A stretch of 9,163 nt of DNA. It comes from Verrucomicrobiota bacterium. Its GTDB lineage: Bacteria > Verrucomicrobiota > Verrucomicrobiia > Limisphaerales > JAEYXS01. The notes beneath the pieces were generated by a model. It saw only the letters and a program-made list of their open reading frames with translations. It was not told the origin of the DNA and did no database searches. The stretch covers positions 1 through 9,163 of the forward strand of contig JAJNBN010000096.1 in assembly GCA_021156225.1 (NCBI GenBank). Direction: 5' to 3'. Shown piece by piece: positions 7,601 to 9,163 of this stretch; the first letter of the stretch is position 1, and every line of letters begins with the position of its first letter. The position numbers were made by a program, and so were the translations under genes.

Positions 7601-8524
7601 CTGCACCTCGATGTCATATGTGCCCGCTGCTTGCGCCATGAGCTGATGCACCCGCTTACCGTTCACTGTCCCCTGTACCAGCGTCAATCCGTTCGTCGGA
7701 TAGTTCACCTGCGTTAGCACCGCCGGATCATACAGCAGTGGTAAGGTCTGGTTCTTCACCGCGTGCCAGCGGATCTTCGCCGTGGCGAACGCAAACTTCT
7801 CCTCCACGCGGATGTCCTGGATCACCGACTCCGCGACCGCCGCATCTGGCAATACTGTGCCCGGTATGGTCGCCGGCGGTGCCGCTGCGTTAACCGACAG
7901 CGCGCTAAAGAATAGCAACCCGCCCAGCAGCAATGCCGTGCTCGCTGCCGGTGAACCGCCCTCTTCCGGTGGTGTCGGTGGCTGCGGCACCTTGCCCAAC
8001 CGGAGCAAGCCCGGCAGCACCACGTGCACCAGCAGGAATAGCAGCAGCAGACCCATGAACAGGCCCGCTCCATTCGTCCAGCGCAGCGCCGTCCATCCGA
8101 GCAACGTCCAGCCCAGCGCCACACCGGCTGCCCTCGTCATCCCTTGGAACATCAACATCGAGAGACCCCAGATCACCAACGCCAGCGGCACCGGCCACGC
8201 TTGCGTGAGACTCGTCGTCACCGCGGCATCCGCCGGAATGTTGGCCACTTCTACGCTGAGCAAACTCTTCCCCTGTTGCACCGGGGCGAGGAAAGAAAGC
8301 CCCGGCGGCAGTGTCTGGTTCTGGCGCGCGGCCATTCCCAGCAAGTCGATGAACTGCACTGCCGCCAGGGCGAGGGCTATCAACCCCACCAACGCACCCC
8401 CGAAATGCCTCGGCCCAAAACGATACGCCCCCTCACCCGCGGCCCAGCGCCACACCAGCGCCGCAAAACCCACGAAGATGAGCATCACAATCAGCTTGCC
8501 CAGTCCGCCTTCGTTCAAAATCAT
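4670..8524 (-). CDS. Giant multi-pass membrane protein with large extracytoplasmic region (unknown function)
   Basis: This 1284-residue protein belongs to no family I can name. Six hydrophobic segments lie near the N-terminus (about 8-27, 42-66, 111-130, 133-149, 153-177, 196-212). A Pro/Glu-rich linker (179-192) lies before the sixth, which resembles a signal peptide ending in SVNAAAPP. Residues about 215-1080 form a long, beta-rich, presumably periplasmic region built of related sandwich-like segments. One stretch (929-1011, with LPKDAQFWFAFVNQKGVWPW) matches a module in the gene upstream. Residues about 1090-1125 resemble a TPR helix pair (NTWLEKGDPQQARRAFQSAF), then helical, Gln-rich sequence. 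A final transmembrane helix (1257-1274) precedes a basic tail, RKQRTSVVF. The ATG at 8524 has TAGG 5 bases upstream, overlapping the previous stop codon, and lies in the same frame as that gene. It could be a coupled second gene or the rest of one interrupted gene. A structural or scaffold role in the envelope is a guess. Confidence 0.8.
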   Translation of the reverse strand: MILNEGGLGKLIVMLIFVGFAALVWRWAAGEGAYRFGPRHFGGALVGLIALALAAVQFIDLLGMAARQNQTLPPGLSFLAPVQQGKSLLSVEVANIPADAAVTTSLTQAWPVPLALVIWGLSMLMFQGMTRAAGVALGWTLLGWTALRWTNGAGLFMGLLLLFLLVHVVLPGLLRLGKVPQPPTPPEEGGSPAASTALLLGGLLFFSALSVNAAAPPATIPGTVLPDAAVAESVIQDIRVEEKFAFATAKIRWHAVKNQTLPLLYDPAVLTQVNYPTNGLTLVQGTVNGKRVHQLMAQAAGTYDIEVQYQIHVGLKNSVSGFELPTQHGLINRITLTLPELDVDVESPGAVSVQRDASNTKATVAQLVLVPMANPWIGWKPRSRDVKKEKAVFYVETFQLFTPVAGVIEGVHRVEVRTAQGELSELVLTVPTGATITDVLDATTGVKTSMVSLWRFDPDTRQLRVGLTPAQSRPFALIVRSQVATGPLPFEQSAGLLRVNGAAGQLGSVGIATGSEVQLDDVKTEALSPINLEDFPAHVLQPLRAQVAGLTLRRAFRSADAQGTVTLKASPVEPDVRVETQETLSLGEDRTVLAVNAAMVVTRAGIFRVSFVLPAGLDVESITGDAISHWTELKADEGRIITLHLKGKTEGQTKFNVNLTGPGTKAAKGVTVPRVTFREAGKQRGQLVIVPEQGMRLQVATRDGLTQLDPQKSGIRQKGVLVFRLLQPQWALGLDIEQVDAWVQVTGLQHVTLTEAQVKVAANLQYQIENTGLKALRLRVPVNAEGVRFRGEQVADFLVVPGSVTNGWQTWEVKLHRRIIGKYMLQAGWQTPVAEKATNVVVQGIQAADANLQRGFVTVQSSGRLQVQAVQLPSTLQPAEWQSIPRILLQDIPAATANLTYRLVEPGYQLALHLERHEATKLLPARVNSVVLSSVISDEGVMLTQVKMDLVPGDKRLLNFTLPKDAQFWFAFVNQKGVWPWRDADKILLPLEQQSKSDQPITVELFYSSRIGNAGGSKLDLALHGPKFDLPLENITWQVYLNTKWELKKWSGTMQLQENTYVAQPVAVDAQSYLDNEMNLNREKTKTAERMLSLGNTWLEKGDPQQARRAFQSAFGLSSHDNAFNEDARVQLHNLKLQQALVGLNFRNSAAIGDGAAVAGNLKELRNRKDLNYTQQEAKQIMDANTADDNAVMVRLAERIIQQQDAAVPNPAEIRATIPQQGRLLTFHRSVQVDQMTDLSIKLETRAFRTASMGLRVGILGVLFVGFALVVWMAGRKQRTSVVF

Positions 8525-8530
8525 CCGCGC

Positions 8531-9163
8531 CTACCCCGTGAATCCGGACATGTCCGCCTCGCCATTCGCCTGTGCCAGTGAACCGCCACGATACACCAGT
8601 CGATGCCCCGCATCCGGTGTCATCTCCCACTCCGCCAGCAACACTGGCACGCCCACGATGGGCGCCTGCACCATCACGCGTGATGGGGTCTTCGAACGCG
8701 AAGCCAATTTCAAGTCCAGCGTCTGCACCGCGCTCGGATCTGCGCGTTGCGGCAACGGAATGAGATTCGCATCCCCATCTTTCACCGGCACCACCGTCGC
8801 GCCATTCACCGTGGCGGACCACAGCGTCGTCTCCGGTGGCAACGTCACGCGGAAATGCGGATTGCCCCGGTTCTTCACGAAATACCGTACATCCGTCAGC
8901 ACTTCGCCATCCTGCGAAATGCGCGTGGCAAGGATCGCCCGGTCCACGATCAGACTCACCGTCTCGCCCTGCGCCAGCGGGCTCAACGCGAGTTGCAGAT
9001 TGAACGGTCGCGAATTGTAGCGATACGCCGCGAGAATGGGTGCATCGAAGAATAGCCGATATTCCGCCGGCACTTCCGCCGTCTCCAACGGTAAGAGACT
9101 CGCCGACACGTTCGAGGGCTTCACCTGAAATTGATACGCGCTCACCACGAGCGTATGCCCCTG
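8531..9163 (-). CDS. C-terminal part of a large extracytoplasmic protein (5' end outside window)
   Basis: 210 codons are visible. The frame is open at the window edge, so the start is not seen; a GTG at 9148 is internal, because upstream codons read QGHTLV in the same frame. The visible part is beta-rich, without transmembrane helices, and ends ADMSGFTG before a TAG at 8531-8533. Residues 75-158 of the visible part (with VTLPPETTLWSATVNGATVV) align convincingly with residues 929-1011 of the next protein: both have an Ile-Ser-x-x-Gly turn, then LP, then W/F-x-A-x-VN, then a L(I/L)PL strand. The gene therefore shares ancestry with its downstream neighbour. Only two codons separate its stop from that neighbour's ATG, in the same frame. 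It is either the first gene of a coupled pair or the N-terminal part of a single polypeptide broken by a nonsense codon. Function unknown. Confidence 0.8.
   Translation of the reverse strand, partial: QGHTLVVSAYQFQVKPSNVSASLLPLETAEVPAEYRLFFDAPILAAYRYNSRPFNLQLALSPLAQGETVSLIVDRAILATRISQDGEVLTDVRYFVKNRGNPHFRVTLPPETTLWSATVNGATVVPVKDGDANLIPLPQRADPSAVQTLDLKLASRSKTPSRVMVQAPIVGVPVLLAEWEMTPDAGHRLVYRGGSLAQANGEADMSGFTG

Noticed and set aside
7782..9020. 412-codon plus-strand open frame spanning both giant-protein ORFs
   Set aside because: Same shadow effect; low-complexity composition, no credible start signal, and it overlaps two well supported genes that share a homologous module.

Overview
This window looks like chromosomal DNA of moderately high GC from a Gram-negative bacterium, most plausibly Verrucomicrobiota (Pedosphaera/Limisphaera-like). 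I infer this from the style of the proteins: a histidine kinase with an OB-fold-like extracytoplasmic sensor, a GT87-type glycosyltransferase, and very large, poorly characterised membrane proteins. A heptamer-phased intergenic repeat points the same way. The taxonomic call is an impression from sequence style, not a search result.

Layout. (1) Positions 1-3225, minus strand: a signalling cluster. In transcription order it holds a possible 27-codon leader ORF (3225-3142), a membrane-bound sensor histidine kinase of the HisKA_3 class (3125-1053) and a NarL/FixJ response regulator (1048-422). An 85-base spacer follows, made almost entirely of eleven 7-bp units. Last comes the start of a putative lipoprotein gene (336 to the window edge). 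(2) Positions 3226-3399: a divergent intergenic stretch with a possible coupled short ORF on the plus strand. (3) Positions 3400-4638, plus strand: a polytopic GT-C/GT87-like glycosyltransferase, ending 31 bases from a convergent gene. (4) Positions 4670-9163, minus strand: two very large, tightly linked genes for extracytoplasmic/membrane proteins. They lie in the same reading frame, separated only by a TAG and two codons, and they share a recognisable repeated module.

How the genes may work together. Kinase and regulator are a cognate pair: four bases separate them, and both carry all the residues expected for phosphotransfer. The kinase senses with a large exported domain. The lipoprotein downstream could be a target or accessory, but this is only positional inference. 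The glycosyltransferase and the giant surface proteins are envelope functions. Their convergent arrangement gives no evidence that they are co-regulated.

The points most worth a second look are the in-frame TAG between the two giant-protein ORFs, the module repeated on both sides of it, the 7-bp-phased array before the lipoprotein gene, and the two short ORFs with good translation signals in the 3126-3399 gap. No RNA genes, CRISPR arrays, insertion sequences or phage genes were seen.
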